Shown: positions 31,703 to 40,436 of the stretch, one piece after another | Position numbering within the stretch: position 1 is the stretch's first letter | Layout of the letters: each line of letters begins with the position of its first letter | DNA from: Candidatus Symbiopectobacterium sp. NZEC151 | GTDB lineage: Bacteria > Pseudomonadota > Gammaproteobacteria > Enterobacterales > Enterobacteriaceae | Assembly (NCBI RefSeq): GCF_025962655.1 | Contig: NZ_JAGFPE010000008.1 | Span: 124,001 to 188,000 of the forward strand | Length of the DNA: 64,000 nucleotides | Direction of reading: 5' to 3' | The notes under the pieces: model-generated | The model's input: the letters and a program-made list of their open reading frames with translations, nothing else | Told to the model about the DNA's origin: nothing | Database searches by the model: none | Program-made: the position numbers and the translations under genes

Positions 31703-33448
31703 ATGAACGCTCGTTGGCTACTGCCGTTGCTTTTTGCTTCCACCCTGCCGGGGTTCGCGCAGGCTCAAGCGATTTACCCTATCGACCGCGCCACCATGCT
31801 GGCTGGCGGTAAGTTTGACTTTAAAGTCGAGTTTGATTCTGTAGTGAAACCCGCTGATGTTCGCATTCTGATTAACGGCAAGGATTACCAGCAGGTGCTG
31901 GGTAAATCCGCCACCTTTGTTGAGCGCGAAGACGGGCAGGATGTTTCTGCCGTATGGATCCGTGATGTGTTCCTGCCGCAGGCCGGTCAGTATCACGTGG
32001 AAGCACAGGCTAACGGCAAAACGGCGAAAGTGACCTGGGATGTCTACCCCAGCGCGGAAAAACGTAAAGCGAAGAACGTCATTCTGTTTATCGGTGATGG
32101 CCTCTCTGTGGCGCACCGCACCGGCGCACGCATCCTTTCCAAAGGCGTGACCGAAGGGAAAGCCGATGGTCGTCTGGCGATTGACGATCTGCAATACATG
32201 GCGTTTGCCGGTACTTCAAGTACTGACTCTATCGCGGCAGACAGCGCCAACACTATGAGCGCCTACATGACGGGTCACAAATCTGGCGTGAATGCGTTGG
32301 GTGTCTACGTGAGCCGCAGCAAGAATTCGCTGGAGCACCCGAAACAGGAAACGCTGGGCGAACTGATTACCCGTTCTTCCAAGATGTCGGTTGGCGTGGT
32401 CAGTGACGCCGAACTGGAAGATGCCACGCCAGCGGCGGTGGTGTCTCACACTCGTCGTCGCGCCGATAAAGCGGAAATCGTTGAGATGTTCTACAACGTG
32501 AAGCCGACGGTCATGCTGGGCGGCGGCTCTGCCTACTTCCTGCCGAAAAGCACAGCTGGCTCCAAACGTAAGGATGACACCAACTACGTTGAGAAATTCC
32601 AGCAAGCGGGCTATACGCTGGTTACTGACGCTGATGGGTTGAAGAAAAATGCTGAGCAGGCCACCAAACTGCTGGGGCTGTTCCACACCGGCAATATGGA
32701 CGGTGTGCTGGATCGCCGTTTCCTGAAAAATGACGTGACCAAGAAATTCCCCAATCAGCCAGATCTGACCGACATGACGCAGGCGGCGCTGGATGTGCTG
32801 TCGAAAAACAAAGACGGCTTCTTCCTGATGGTGGAATCGGCGCTGATCGACAAAGCCTCTCACCCGTTGGATTGGGAACGCGCCTTTACCAACACCATCA
32901 TGCTGGATCAGTCCGTGGCTATCGCCAAAAAATTTGCTGAGAAAAACCCGGATACGCTGATCATCGTGACCGGTGACCACACGCACGGCTTGTCAATTAT
33001 CGGTACTATTGATGACAACAAGCCTGGTACCGAGATGCGTGAAAAAGTGGGCGTGTATGAAGATGCGGGCTTCCCGAACTACCAGGATGCCAACAAAGAC
33101 GGCTATCCGGATGACATCAACGTTTCCAAACGGTTAGCGGTGTTCTTCAACAACTACCCGGATTACTACGAAACCTTCCGCCCGAAACTGGATAATCAGT
33201 TCGTTCCTGCCATCAAGAACGAAAAAGACCAGTATGTGGCGAACAAGGCCTATGAAAACGTCCCGGGTGCCGTGTTCCGTGAAGGCATTCTGCCGCGCTC
33301 TTCGGACACTGGCGTTCACGCCGTGGATGACATGGTGATTCAGGCCAGCGGCCCTGGCGGTGAGCGGATTCGCGGCTATATGGAAAACACCGAGCTGTTC
33401 CGCGTGATTGTTGATGCGCTGGCGCTGAAACCACAAGCCACCAAGTAA
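31703..33448 (+). CDS. Large periplasmic alkaline phosphatase (PhoA-type)
   Basis: 581-residue zinc/magnesium phosphomonoesterase, longer than E. coli PhoA (471). A signal peptide (MNARWLLPLLFASTLPGFAQ, cut about QAQA) leads into an extra beta-rich N-terminal domain of about 100 residues, then the catalytic domain. Metal and catalytic residues are all present: Asp of FIGDGLS, nucleophile Ser in ADSANTMSAYMTG, Asp/Thr of DATPAA, Glu/Asp/His of VESALIDKASHP, DH of VTGDHTHG, and His of TGVHAVDD. The start at 31703 is chosen for its AAGGA site 7 bases away; upstream in-frame starts lack one. A DUF3299-like gene begins 9 bp later, so it heads an apparent operon with an ABC transporter. Confidence 0.88.
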   Translation: MNARWLLPLLFASTLPGFAQAQAIYPIDRATMLAGGKFDFKVEFDSVVKPADVRILINGKDYQQVLGKSATFVEREDGQDVSAVWIRDVFLPQAGQYHVEAQANGKTAKVTWDVYPSAEKRKAKNVILFIGDGLSVAHRTGARILSKGVTEGKADGRLAIDDLQYMAFAGTSSTDSIAADSANTMSAYMTGHKSGVNALGVYVSRSKNSLEHPKQETLGELITRSSKMSVGVVSDAELEDATPAAVVSHTRRRADKAEIVEMFYNVKPTVMLGGGSAYFLPKSTAGSKRKDDTNYVEKFQQAGYTLVTDADGLKKNAEQATKLLGLFHTGNMDGVLDRRFLKNDVTKKFPNQPDLTDMTQAALDVLSKNKDGFFLMVESALIDKASHPLDWERAFTNTIMLDQSVAIAKKFAEKNPDTLIIVTGDHTHGLSIIGTIDDNKPGTEMREKVGVYEDAGFPNYQDANKDGYPDDINVSKRLAVFFNNYPDYYETFRPKLDNQFVPAIKNEKDQYVANKAYENVPGAVFREGILPRSSDTGVHAVDDMVIQASGPGGERIRGYMENTELFRVIVDALALKPQATK

Positions 33449-33457
33449 CGCGCTGTA

Positions 33458-33946
33458 ATGAAGAGCCTTACTTTACGTCCGGCGGGGGAGACCCCGCCGT
33501 TGTTCTTCTCGGCGTTGTGGCGCATGGTCGGCGTCGGCGTGTTGATGCTCAGCCTGATCGGTACCGCGCGTGCCGCATTGCCCACACTCTCTTTCGATAA
33601 ACTCTATGCCTCGTATGGCGTGCTGGGGTTGGAATTTTCCAATGAGGTAAAAAATCTCTCGGGAAAACGCGTCAAAATGCGCGGCTTCATGGCCCCTCCG
33701 CTCAAGGCTGAATCCCAATTCTTTGTGTTGACCAAAATGCCGATGGCACTCTGCCCGTTCTGCTCTTCCGACGCCGACTGGCCGGAGGATATCGTGGTGG
33801 TCTACCTGTCAAAACGGCAAACCTTCGTACAGAACAACACCATTATCGACGTGGAAGGCGTGCTGGAGTTTGGCTCCTGGACGGATCCGGAAACCGGGTT
33901 TGTCAGCCTGTTGCGCCTGCGCGATGCCCGCTTTGATACGCCTTAG
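33458..33946 (+). CDS. DUF3299-like exported protein
   Basis: 162 residues with a long N-terminal region and a membrane or signal segment (VGVGVLMLSLIGTARA) then about 122 residues of mature protein. It has one CxxC pair, LCPFCSSDADW (Cys99 and Cys102), near family blocks such as VKMRGFMAPPL and VEGVLEFG. I assign it to the DUF3299 group, which in Pseudomonas and Vibrio accompanies MacB-like ABC transporters in zinc-regulated clusters (from memory, not searched). It lies 9 bp after the alkaline phosphatase and 8 bp before the ABC ATPase, with a weak ribosome site, so translation is probably coupled. Function unknown; metal or thiol chemistry is possible. Confidence 0.7.
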   Translation: MKSLTLRPAGETPPLFFSALWRMVGVGVLMLSLIGTARAALPTLSFDKLYASYGVLGLEFSNEVKNLSGKRVKMRGFMAPPLKAESQFFVLTKMPMALCPFCSSDADWPEDIVVVYLSKRQTFVQNNTIIDVEGVLEFGSWTDPETGFVSLLRLRDARFDTP

Positions 33947-33954
33947 GAGCCGCT

Positions 33955-34644
33955 GTGGCTGATTTGCATATTGAAAACTTAACGATCTCTTTTCCTGATA
34001 TGCCCAGCGCCGTGCTGGATATCGCCCACTTGCAGATTGCGGCGGGCAGTTGCGTGGCGGTAATGGGGCCATCAGGCTCGGGTAAAACCACGTTAGTGAA
34101 TGCCATCACCGGCATGGACTGTGAGGGCACTGGCAGTGTGCGTTGGGGCGAGCAGGATATTCGCCAACTGTCAGAAGCCGAACGCGATCGTTGGCGCGCC
34201 CGTCATGTTGGTCTGATTATGCAGGATTTTAATTTGTTTCCCGGCCTTGATGCGCTGGAGAACGTGCTGCTGCCGGCACGCTTTCACCATTGGCGCTTGC
34301 CTGCGTCGCTGAAGGAACGGGGGAACATGTTGCTGGAGCGCGTGGGTGTGAACACCGGTAATCGCCCGATTGAAGTGCTGTCGCGCGGTGAGAAACAGCG
34401 TGTGGCGGTGGCTCGCGCGCTGTTGGCGACACCGGAAATCATCGTGGCCGATGAGCCTACGGCCAGTCTGGATGCACATAACGGCGAGCAGATCGCCGAC
34501 CTGCTCGTCACGTTGGCCCGGGAACAGCGCAGTACGCTGATTGCCATTACGCACGACAAACGGCTGGCTGCGTTGATGTCGCGCTGTATTCAGTTGGAAA
34601 AAGGACAACGTGTGGCGGATAGCTATCAGGAGGTACAGGGATGA
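33955..34644 (+). CDS. ABC transporter ATP-binding protein (LolD/MacB type)
   Basis: 229-residue ATPase with Walker A GPSGSGKTT, Q-loop MQDFNLFPGL, signature LSRGEKQRVAVARALL, Walker B IIVADEPTASLD and switch His in ITHDKRLA. It resembles the LolD/MacB/FtsE class, whose partners act as mechanotransmission machines rather than ordinary pumps. Start is GTG (33955) behind a TAGGAG site. It overlaps the permease gene by 4 bp (ATGA) and follows the DUF3299-like gene by 8 bp. One ATPase pairs with one permease gene, so the complex is presumably a homodimer of each. Confidence 0.9.
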   Translation: MADLHIENLTISFPDMPSAVLDIAHLQIAAGSCVAVMGPSGSGKTTLVNAITGMDCEGTGSVRWGEQDIRQLSEAERDRWRARHVGLIMQDFNLFPGLDALENVLLPARFHHWRLPASLKERGNMLLERVGVNTGNRPIEVLSRGEKQRVAVARALLATPEIIVADEPTASLDAHNGEQIADLLVTLAREQRSTLIAITHDKRLAALMSRCIQLEKGQRVADSYQEVQG

Positions 34645-35930
34645 TCCCATGGCGTTTGATTACCGCAGACTGGCGTCGGCTTTGGCCGGGCGTGGTGGTG
34701 GTGGTGATACTGATTGCATTGGCCACGGCGCTGAGTATTTCTGTGAGTTTACAGGAGCGCGCGTTGCGTATGGGCAGCGCCAAGGCGGCGGATCGTTTCG
34801 ATCTGGTGATTGGTGCGCCGGGGAGCGAAACGCAACTGGTGCTCTCGTCAGTGTTTCTTCAGCCTTCTGCATTGACGCTGATTCCGGTGCAGGTGCTGGA
34901 TGAGGTACAGAAAAATCCGCTGGTGGCCTGGGCGGCACCGGTGGCGTTTGGCGACTTCTATCAAGGCATGCCGATCGTGGGGACCAACGAAGCATTGGTG
35001 ACCGATGGCGGGAAACGCCCATTGCAAGCCGGTCGGGTGTTTAACGATGGCTTTGAAGCCGTGGTGGGCGCGGGGACCGGACTGTCGATTGGCAGCACCT
35101 TTAGCCCGGTGCACGGCCAGGTCGGGGAAGAGGGAGCCCACGCTCATGCGGAAGTGCGCTATACCGTGGTTGGCGTGCTGCCCGCTGACGGCAGCGCCTG
35201 GGATAAAGCCATTCTGGTGCCGGTTAACGCCGTGTGGCGTGTGCACGGCATCCATGCACCGGGTGACCATGACGATGAGCACGAGCATCATGATGGCGAA
35301 GAGGGACATGAGCACGCTGAGGGCGATGCGCATGAACATCATGACGACGGTGAAGCGCATTCACAGGATGCGCAACAAGAGCATCATCATGAGGCTGGTG
35401 TGCCCGCCATTGTGGTAAAACCGCTCAGCATTGCGGGCGCTTACCAACTGCGCTCACTCTATCGCAGCACGGCAACACAGGCAGTATTTCCGGGAGAGGT
35501 GCTGGTGAAGCTCTATTCTATCCTCGGTGATATTCGTGCGTTACTGATGTATATCTCCATTGGCACGCAAGGGTTGGTGGGGATGGCGGTGGCGCTGGTG
35601 GCGGTGATGCATTTACGTCAACGCCAGAAGCAAATCGGTGCCTTGCGCGCTTTCGGCGCGCCGCGCACCGGTATTTTCCTGCTGATCTGGAGCGGATTGA
35701 TGTCACTGGTATTTGCCGGTGTGGCGATCGGTGTGGGGCTGGGCTATGTCGCTGCCCAGGCTGTGGCGATCATCATGAGTGAAAAGAGTGGCTTTGTATT
35801 GCCGATTGCGTTGGGTGAAGACGATCTGTGGTTCGTGCTGCTGCTGCTGGCAGTGGCTGCCGTGGTGCTGACGCTTCCGGCGGTGCTCTCCTATCGACAG
35901 TCTCCTGCGGCGGCATTGCGCGGGGAATAA
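34641..35930 (+). CDS. MacB/FtsX-like ABC permease with a histidine-rich extracytoplasmic loop
   Basis: 429 residues: one N-terminal membrane helix (about 13-35), a large extracytoplasmic domain (about 36-290), then three C-terminal helices, the topology of the FtsX/MacB/LolC group. Within the outer domain lies a low-complexity segment (about residues 205-253) with 14 His among many Asp and Glu (such as DEHEHHDGEEGHEHAEGDAH and QQEHHHEAG), a likely zinc or nickel binding tract. That tract is absent from ordinary MacB-like proteins. It is last in the operon alkaline phosphatase, DUF3299-like, ATPase, permease. Zinc handling is the best inference; substrate is unproven. Confidence 0.85.
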   Translation: MIPWRLITADWRRLWPGVVVVVILIALATALSISVSLQERALRMGSAKAADRFDLVIGAPGSETQLVLSSVFLQPSALTLIPVQVLDEVQKNPLVAWAAPVAFGDFYQGMPIVGTNEALVTDGGKRPLQAGRVFNDGFEAVVGAGTGLSIGSTFSPVHGQVGEEGAHAHAEVRYTVVGVLPADGSAWDKAILVPVNAVWRVHGIHAPGDHDDEHEHHDGEEGHEHAEGDAHEHHDDGEAHSQDAQQEHHHEAGVPAIVVKPLSIAGAYQLRSLYRSTATQAVFPGEVLVKLYSILGDIRALLMYISIGTQGLVGMAVALVAVMHLRQRQKQIGALRAFGAPRTGIFLLIWSGLMSLVFAGVAIGVGLGYVAAQAVAIIMSEKSGFVLPIALGEDDLWFVLLLLAVAAVVLTLPAVLSYRQSPAAALRGE

Positions 35931-35936
35931 TGGATA

Positions 35937-36022
35937 TATACCCTAAATACGTCGAGTTGCAGGACAAAACGTTTACGTTTTGAACAGCGCAAGCATCTGC
36001 AACGTGATGTATGACGGGTATA
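35937..36022. repeat. Short ERIC-like element with ERIC ends and an unrelated core
   Basis: 86-bp element beginning TATACCCTAAATACGTCGAG and ending GATGTATGACGGGTATA, matching the two ends of the ERIC copies in inverse orientation. The inner 40 bp is different from ERIC and contains its own hairpin AAAACG-TTTA-CGTTTT. It looks like a sub-type of the repeat rather than a simple deletion. Confidence 0.7.
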
Positions 36023-36026
36023 ACAT

Positions 36027-36047
36027 GGGGCCGCTTGGCCCCTTGTT
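36027..36047 (+). terminator. Probable terminator of the phosphatase/ABC operon
   Basis: Six-bp GC stem GGGGCC (36027-36032) and GGCCCC (36037-36042) around GCTT, followed by TTGTT. Located 97 bp after the permease stop codon, beyond the ERIC-like element. Short stem but very GC-rich. Confidence 0.6.
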
Positions 36048-36301
36048 ATCACCTGACAATATGTTCTCTCTGCGATTACCAATGATTGAATAAGGTGATA
36101 ATGCCTTGTTTTAGTAAATCATTTTCTGAATGCATTCCCTCTCATCTCACCGTTATATTCAGATTCGATTACAGACGTTAATATTTGGCACCTTCATGTT
36201 TATAAAATGACTCAGAAAAATGTGTTATCCCTATATTTTTCTGTTTTTGTGCGGGTTCTATTTCGATAAAAATCATTCACGCAATCATTAAGGAATTGTT
36301 C

Positions 36302-37222
36302 ATGCAGCAACAATACGTAATTCTCTGCTGTGTTGCCGGGCTGATGACGATATTTTCCGCTCAGGCCGAAAACACCGTTACCTCCGCCACCATAAGCGGG
36401 GCGTTGGGATGGTTAGAGGGAGAATCACACGAAAATGTTTACCTGGAAAATGGAGATAAACTCAGCCAATTGGATTGGAAAATAAAGCAAACGCCGATTA
36501 TGACAATGGCGTTTAACTGGGATATATCCCCGTATTTAACATTGAATGCACGGGGTTGGACGACGCTCGCTGAGCGAAGCGCAAAAATGGATGACTATGA
36601 TTGGCTCTATGACGATCAAACGCACTGGAGCGAATGGTCCCATCATCCCAACAGTCGCCTGAATCATGCTAATGCGTTTGATATGGAGGTTCAGAGTTGG
36701 GTTGTGAGTCAGCCCTATTACCGGCTGGGAGGGCTTGCCGGTTATCAACAGACGCATTTTAGCTGGACGGCGCTGGGGGGGTATTATCACTACGATAACG
36801 GTGCAACGGTGGGGGCATTTGAACGGGACCGTAATCTGGGTGGCTACCGGCAACAATTTGATGCCCCGTATCTGGGTATCACCGGGGTATTTCACTATCA
36901 GAATTTTGAGCTGAGTGCGCTCGCGAAATTCAGCCCTTGGGTTAAAGCGCGCGATAATGATGAGCACTATTTTCGCCAACTGACCTTTCGCGATGAAGGC
37001 AATTATGGGCGTTATTATTCCGTGTTGGTGGACATCGGCTATTATCTGACATCCAGTGCCAGGGTATTTACCGCGCTGAGTTGGAATAAATATGGTGAGA
37101 GCCGGGGAGGCACGCAAATTATCGATCAGGTTTCCGGAGAACAAGAATATATTGGCGGCCATGCTGCGGGTATTGCCAATGAGTATTACACGGTAATAGC
37201 AGGCCTGGCATATCGTTTTTAA
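36302..37222 (+). CDS. Omptin-family outer-membrane protease
   Basis: 306 residues, with a signal peptide (cut after FSAQA) and a ten-strand beta-barrel typical of OmpT, Pla, PgtE and Kop. Catalytic residues are visible: the Asp pair in MDDYDW (Asp98 and Asp100) and the Asp-x-His pair in DNDEHYF (Asp220 and His222). The conserved HPNSRLNHANAFD block and a C-terminal Phe, needed for outer-membrane insertion, are also present. Omptins cut after basic residues and destroy antimicrobial peptides or activate plasminogen; they need rough lipopolysaccharide. The ATG at 36302 follows AAGGA. It is more AT-rich than its neighbours and sits alone between AT-rich spacers, suggesting acquisition. Which omptin subgroup it belongs to was not decided. 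Confidence 0.92.
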   Translation: MQQQYVILCCVAGLMTIFSAQAENTVTSATISGALGWLEGESHENVYLENGDKLSQLDWKIKQTPIMTMAFNWDISPYLTLNARGWTTLAERSAKMDDYDWLYDDQTHWSEWSHHPNSRLNHANAFDMEVQSWVVSQPYYRLGGLAGYQQTHFSWTALGGYYHYDNGATVGAFERDRNLGGYRQQFDAPYLGITGVFHYQNFELSALAKFSPWVKARDNDEHYFRQLTFRDEGNYGRYYSVLVDIGYYLTSSARVFTALSWNKYGESRGGTQIIDQVSGEQEYIGGHAAGIANEYYTVIAGLAYRF

Positions 37223-37437
37223 TAATCTCAGCGCGGTTTGTACCGTAACGGGACTGTCTTGCACCTCAGCATATGGCGTCAGGATAAAACATCTAAAACA
37301 GTAAACTATTTTTGTTCAAAAAAATTGACTTATCACAGCAAATCACTTAGCTATTCATTAGCGAGTAGTGGCGCTATTCTTCTCTCCATCGAAAGCACTT
37401 CGTTTTCTTCCTAACCACAGAGATAAGGATTAGCATC

Positions 37438-37665
37438 ATGAAAACCATCAAAACTTTTGCAGCAGTATTGGCCCTGACGTCTCTCTCTTTCGGCACCTTC
37501 GCCGCAGAGCAAATCGGTACCGTTTCCGTGAGCGGCGCTAAAACACTGAGCGGTTTTGAATCACAAGTTGCTGCTAAAGCGCAGGCCGCAGGCGCATCTT
37601 CTTACCGTATCGTTTCTGCTACTGGCGACAACCAACTGCGTGGCACTGCGGTTCTGTATAAATAA
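37438..37665 (+). CDS. Small exported DUF1471 (YdgH/BhsA/McbA-like) protein
   Basis: 75-residue periplasmic protein with a signal peptide (MKTIKTFAAVLALTSLSFGTF, cut AA/EQ) and one DUF1471 domain, marked by IGTVSVSGAKTLSGFES at the start and SSYRIVSATGDNQLRGTAVLYK-type end. E. coli members (BhsA, McbA, YhcN) are induced by stress, acid or biofilm conditions. An AAGGATTAG ribosome site precedes the ATG and a possible promoter starts at 37325 (TTGACT). A hairpin terminator follows. Confidence 0.9.
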   Translation: MKTIKTFAAVLALTSLSFGTFAAEQIGTVSVSGAKTLSGFESQVAAKAQAAGASSYRIVSATGDNQLRGTAVLYK

Positions 37666-37689
37666 GTGAAGTCGAGCAAACGTTACAAG

Positions 37690-37709
37690 GGGAGCCAATG
37701 GCTCCCTTT
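37690..37709 (+). terminator. Terminator of the DUF1471 gene
   Basis: Seven-bp stem GGGAGCC (37690-37696) with GGCTCCC (37700-37706), loop AAT, then TTT. It begins 24 bp after the stop codon. Confidence 0.8.
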
Positions 37710-37712
37710 GCT

Positions 37713-37839
<127 letters not shown>

Positions 37840-37847
37840 CAAAAAAG

Positions 37848-40172
37848 CTAACGTTTTTTAAAAGCGGCGGCCAGTGCATCGCTCATGGCGCTATTACCTG
37901 CTGAGCTCTGTTGCTGTTTTGCTCGCGGTGTAGGAGTAGCAGGACGAGACCCGGTGTTACGTTGACCACTGCTGGCGCTACGGCGTGACGCGGTGTCACC
38001 CGGTTGTTCATCGAGGCGCATAGTGAGCGCGATACGCTTACGTTGCAGATCGACCTCCAGCACCTTGACCTTCACGATATCCCCGGCTTTCACCACCTTG
38101 TGCGGATCGTCGACATAGCGATCGGACAACGACGAGATGTGCACCAAACCATCCTGATGTACACCAATATCCACGAATGCGCCAAAGTTGGTGACGTTGG
38201 TTACTGCACCTTCGAGCACCATGCCCGGCAGCAGATCGTTGAGCGTTTCCACCCCTTCGGCGAAAGAGGCTGTTTTGAACTCCGGTCGCGGATCGCGTCC
38301 GGGCTTTTCCAGCTCTTTCACAATATCTGTTACCGTGGGTAGGCCGAAACGTGTGTCGGTGAAATCTACCGCCTTGAGTTTGCGCAACGCTGAAGTGTCG
38401 CCCATCAGATCGCGCAGCGTCTGGCGTGTGGCTTCCAGAATGCGTTCGACCACCGGGTAGGCTTCCGGGTGAACGGTCGAGGCATCCAACGGGTTATCGC
38501 CGTGGTTGATACGCAGGAAGCCAGCGCACTGTTCAAACGCTTTTGGCCCCAGGCGACTGACCTTGAGCAGTTGCTGACGATTGTCAAAGCGCCCGTTTTC
38601 ATCACGCCAGTTGACGATATTCTGCGCCATCATTTTGCTAAGCCCGGCAACGCGCGTCAGCAGCGCCACCGACGCGGTATTCAGATCGACGCCCACGGCG
38701 TTAACACAATCTTCCACCACCGCATCGAGCTTTTTCGCCAGTTGCATCTGGCTCACATCGTGCTGGTATTGGCCGACACCGATGGATTTGGGATCGATCT
38801 TCACCAGCTCTGCCAGTGGGTCTTGCAGGCGACGCGCGATAGAAACTGCACCGCGCAGGGAAACATCCAGATTGGGGAATTCCAGCGCCGCCAGCTCCGA
38901 TGCAGAATACACTGAAGCGCCCGCCTCACTGACGATCACCTTCTGAGCATTAATCGCCGGGAACTGTTTTTGCGTATCGAGGAAGAAACGTTCGGTTTCA
39001 CGTGATGCGGTGCCGTTGCCGATCGCCACGAGTTCTACCTGATGTTTGACGCACAGCGCCGCAACGATAGGGGCCGCTTTGGCGGCCTGACCGGTATGCG
39101 GATAAATGGTATCGGTAGCAACCAGTTTGCCGGTGGCATCCACCACCGCCACTTTCACGCCCGTGCGCAGGCCCGGATCGAGCCCCATGGTGGCGCGCAT
39201 TCCGGCAGGCGCAGCCATCAGCAGATCGTGGAGGTTGCGCGCAAACACATTGATGGCTTCCTCTTCGGCCTTTTCACGCACGGTGCCCATCAGCTCGGTT
39301 TCCAGATGCAACAGCACCTTGATACGCCAGGTCCAGTTGATCACGGCACGACGCCAATGGTCAGCAGGGGCGTTGTTGAGGTGCAAATTCAGGTGTGAAA
39401 GGATGATCTGTTCACCCTGACTTTCGCGCGGCGGTTCGTCAAACTGTGGGTCGGCGTTCAGGGCAAGTTGCAGCACCCCTTCATTGCGGCCGCGAAACAT
39501 CGCCAGTGCACGGTGCGATGGCACGTTGGCGATCGGTTCTTGATGAGCAAAGTAGTCGCGGAACTTCGCGCCTTCATCCTCTTTACCCTCTACCACGCGA
39601 GCGACCAGATGGGCGTTTTTCCACAAATAGTCGCGCACCTTGGCTAGCAAGGCGGCATCTTCCGCGAAACGCTCCATCAGAATGTAGCGCGCACCGTCCA
39701 GTGCGGCTTTAACATCAGCAACGCCTTTGTCTTCGGCAACATAGGCCAGCGCCGCTGTTTCAGGCACCTGGCTTGGGTCTTGCCATAGGCTGTCGGCCAA
39801 CGGCTCCAGCCCGGCTTCGATGGCGATTTGTCCGCGCGTACGGCGTTTCGGCTTGTACGGCAGGTAGAGGTCTTCCAGCTCGGTCTTGCTCAGGGTGCCG
39901 TCAATCGCCAGGGCCAGCGGCGGCGTTAATTTTCCTTGCTCTTCGATCGATTTCAGAATGGTCTGACGCCGTTCTTCCAGCTCGCGCAAGTAACCGAGGC
40001 GGGTTTCCAACTGGCGCAGTTGGGTATCATCCAACCCGCCGGTGACTTCCTTACGGTAACGAGCAATGAACGGTACGGTGTTCCCTTCGTCCAGCAGGCG
40101 GACTGCGGCGTCGACCTGCTCCTTTCGCGCCTGCAATTCGCTGGCGATAATCTGGCTCAATGCATCATTCAT
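37848..40172 (-). CDS. tex: Transcription accessory protein Tex (YhgF)
   Basis: 774-residue nucleic-acid-binding protein (E. coli YhgF 773). It has an N-terminal helical region, a YqgF/RNase H-like domain (starting about [20 protein letters not shown]), helix-hairpin-helix motifs ([20 protein letters not shown]) and a C-terminal S1 RNA-binding domain ([20 protein letters not shown]). The tail after S1 is basic, Ser/Arg-rich and probably disordered. It binds transcription complexes and influences toxin and virulence gene expression in several species. Leftward; in E. coli its neighbour is greB, but here three insertion genes intervene on the right and the feo genes are missing on the left. Confidence 0.95.
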   Translation of the reverse strand: MNDALSQIIASELQARKEQVDAAVRLLDEGNTVPFIARYRKEVTGGLDDTQLRQLETRLGYLRELEERRQTILKSIEEQGKLTPPLALAIDGTLSKTELEDLYLPYKPKRRTRGQIAIEAGLEPLADSLWQDPSQVPETAALAYVAEDKGVADVKAALDGARYILMERFAEDAALLAKVRDYLWKNAHLVARVVEGKEDEGAKFRDYFAHQEPIANVPSHRALAMFRGRNEGVLQLALNADPQFDEPPRESQGEQIILSHLNLHLNNAPADHWRRAVINWTWRIKVLLHLETELMGTVREKAEEEAINVFARNLHDLLMAAPAGMRATMGLDPGLRTGVKVAVVDATGKLVATDTIYPHTGQAAKAAPIVAALCVKHQVELVAIGNGTASRETERFFLDTQKQFPAINAQKVIVSEAGASVYSASELAALEFPNLDVSLRGAVSIARRLQDPLAELVKIDPKSIGVGQYQHDVSQMQLAKKLDAVVEDCVNAVGVDLNTASVALLTRVAGLSKMMAQNIVNWRDENGRFDNRQQLLKVSRLGPKAFEQCAGFLRINHGDNPLDASTVHPEAYPVVERILEATRQTLRDLMGDTSALRKLKAVDFTDTRFGLPTVTDIVKELEKPGRDPRPEFKTASFAEGVETLNDLLPGMVLEGAVTNVTNFGAFVDIGVHQDGLVHISSLSDRYVDDPHKVVKAGDIVKVKVLEVDLQRKRIALTMRLDEQPGDTASRRSASSGQRNTGSRPATPTPRAKQQQSSAGNSAMSDALAAAFKKR

Positions 40173-40436
40173 AATCGGAATTCAATCATCATCATCAAGG
40201 GGTGAGTTAACTAATCCGGGACAGTTATACGGATTGCGTAGCAAAAATGCCAGTCGGCATTGTGGCGTCTCAGAAAATTTACCTATGTCAATTTTTCAGC
40301 GAATTGTTCGAATATGAAACCTTTTTTCGCGTATTAAGGAAAGGTGCGGTGCGGAGTGTGTTACGTTAATGCGGCGCAGATTCGCGTTATGGGGTGTCAT
40401 GTTGGTGAAAGGCGCATTCGGACGGGAGAAAGAATA

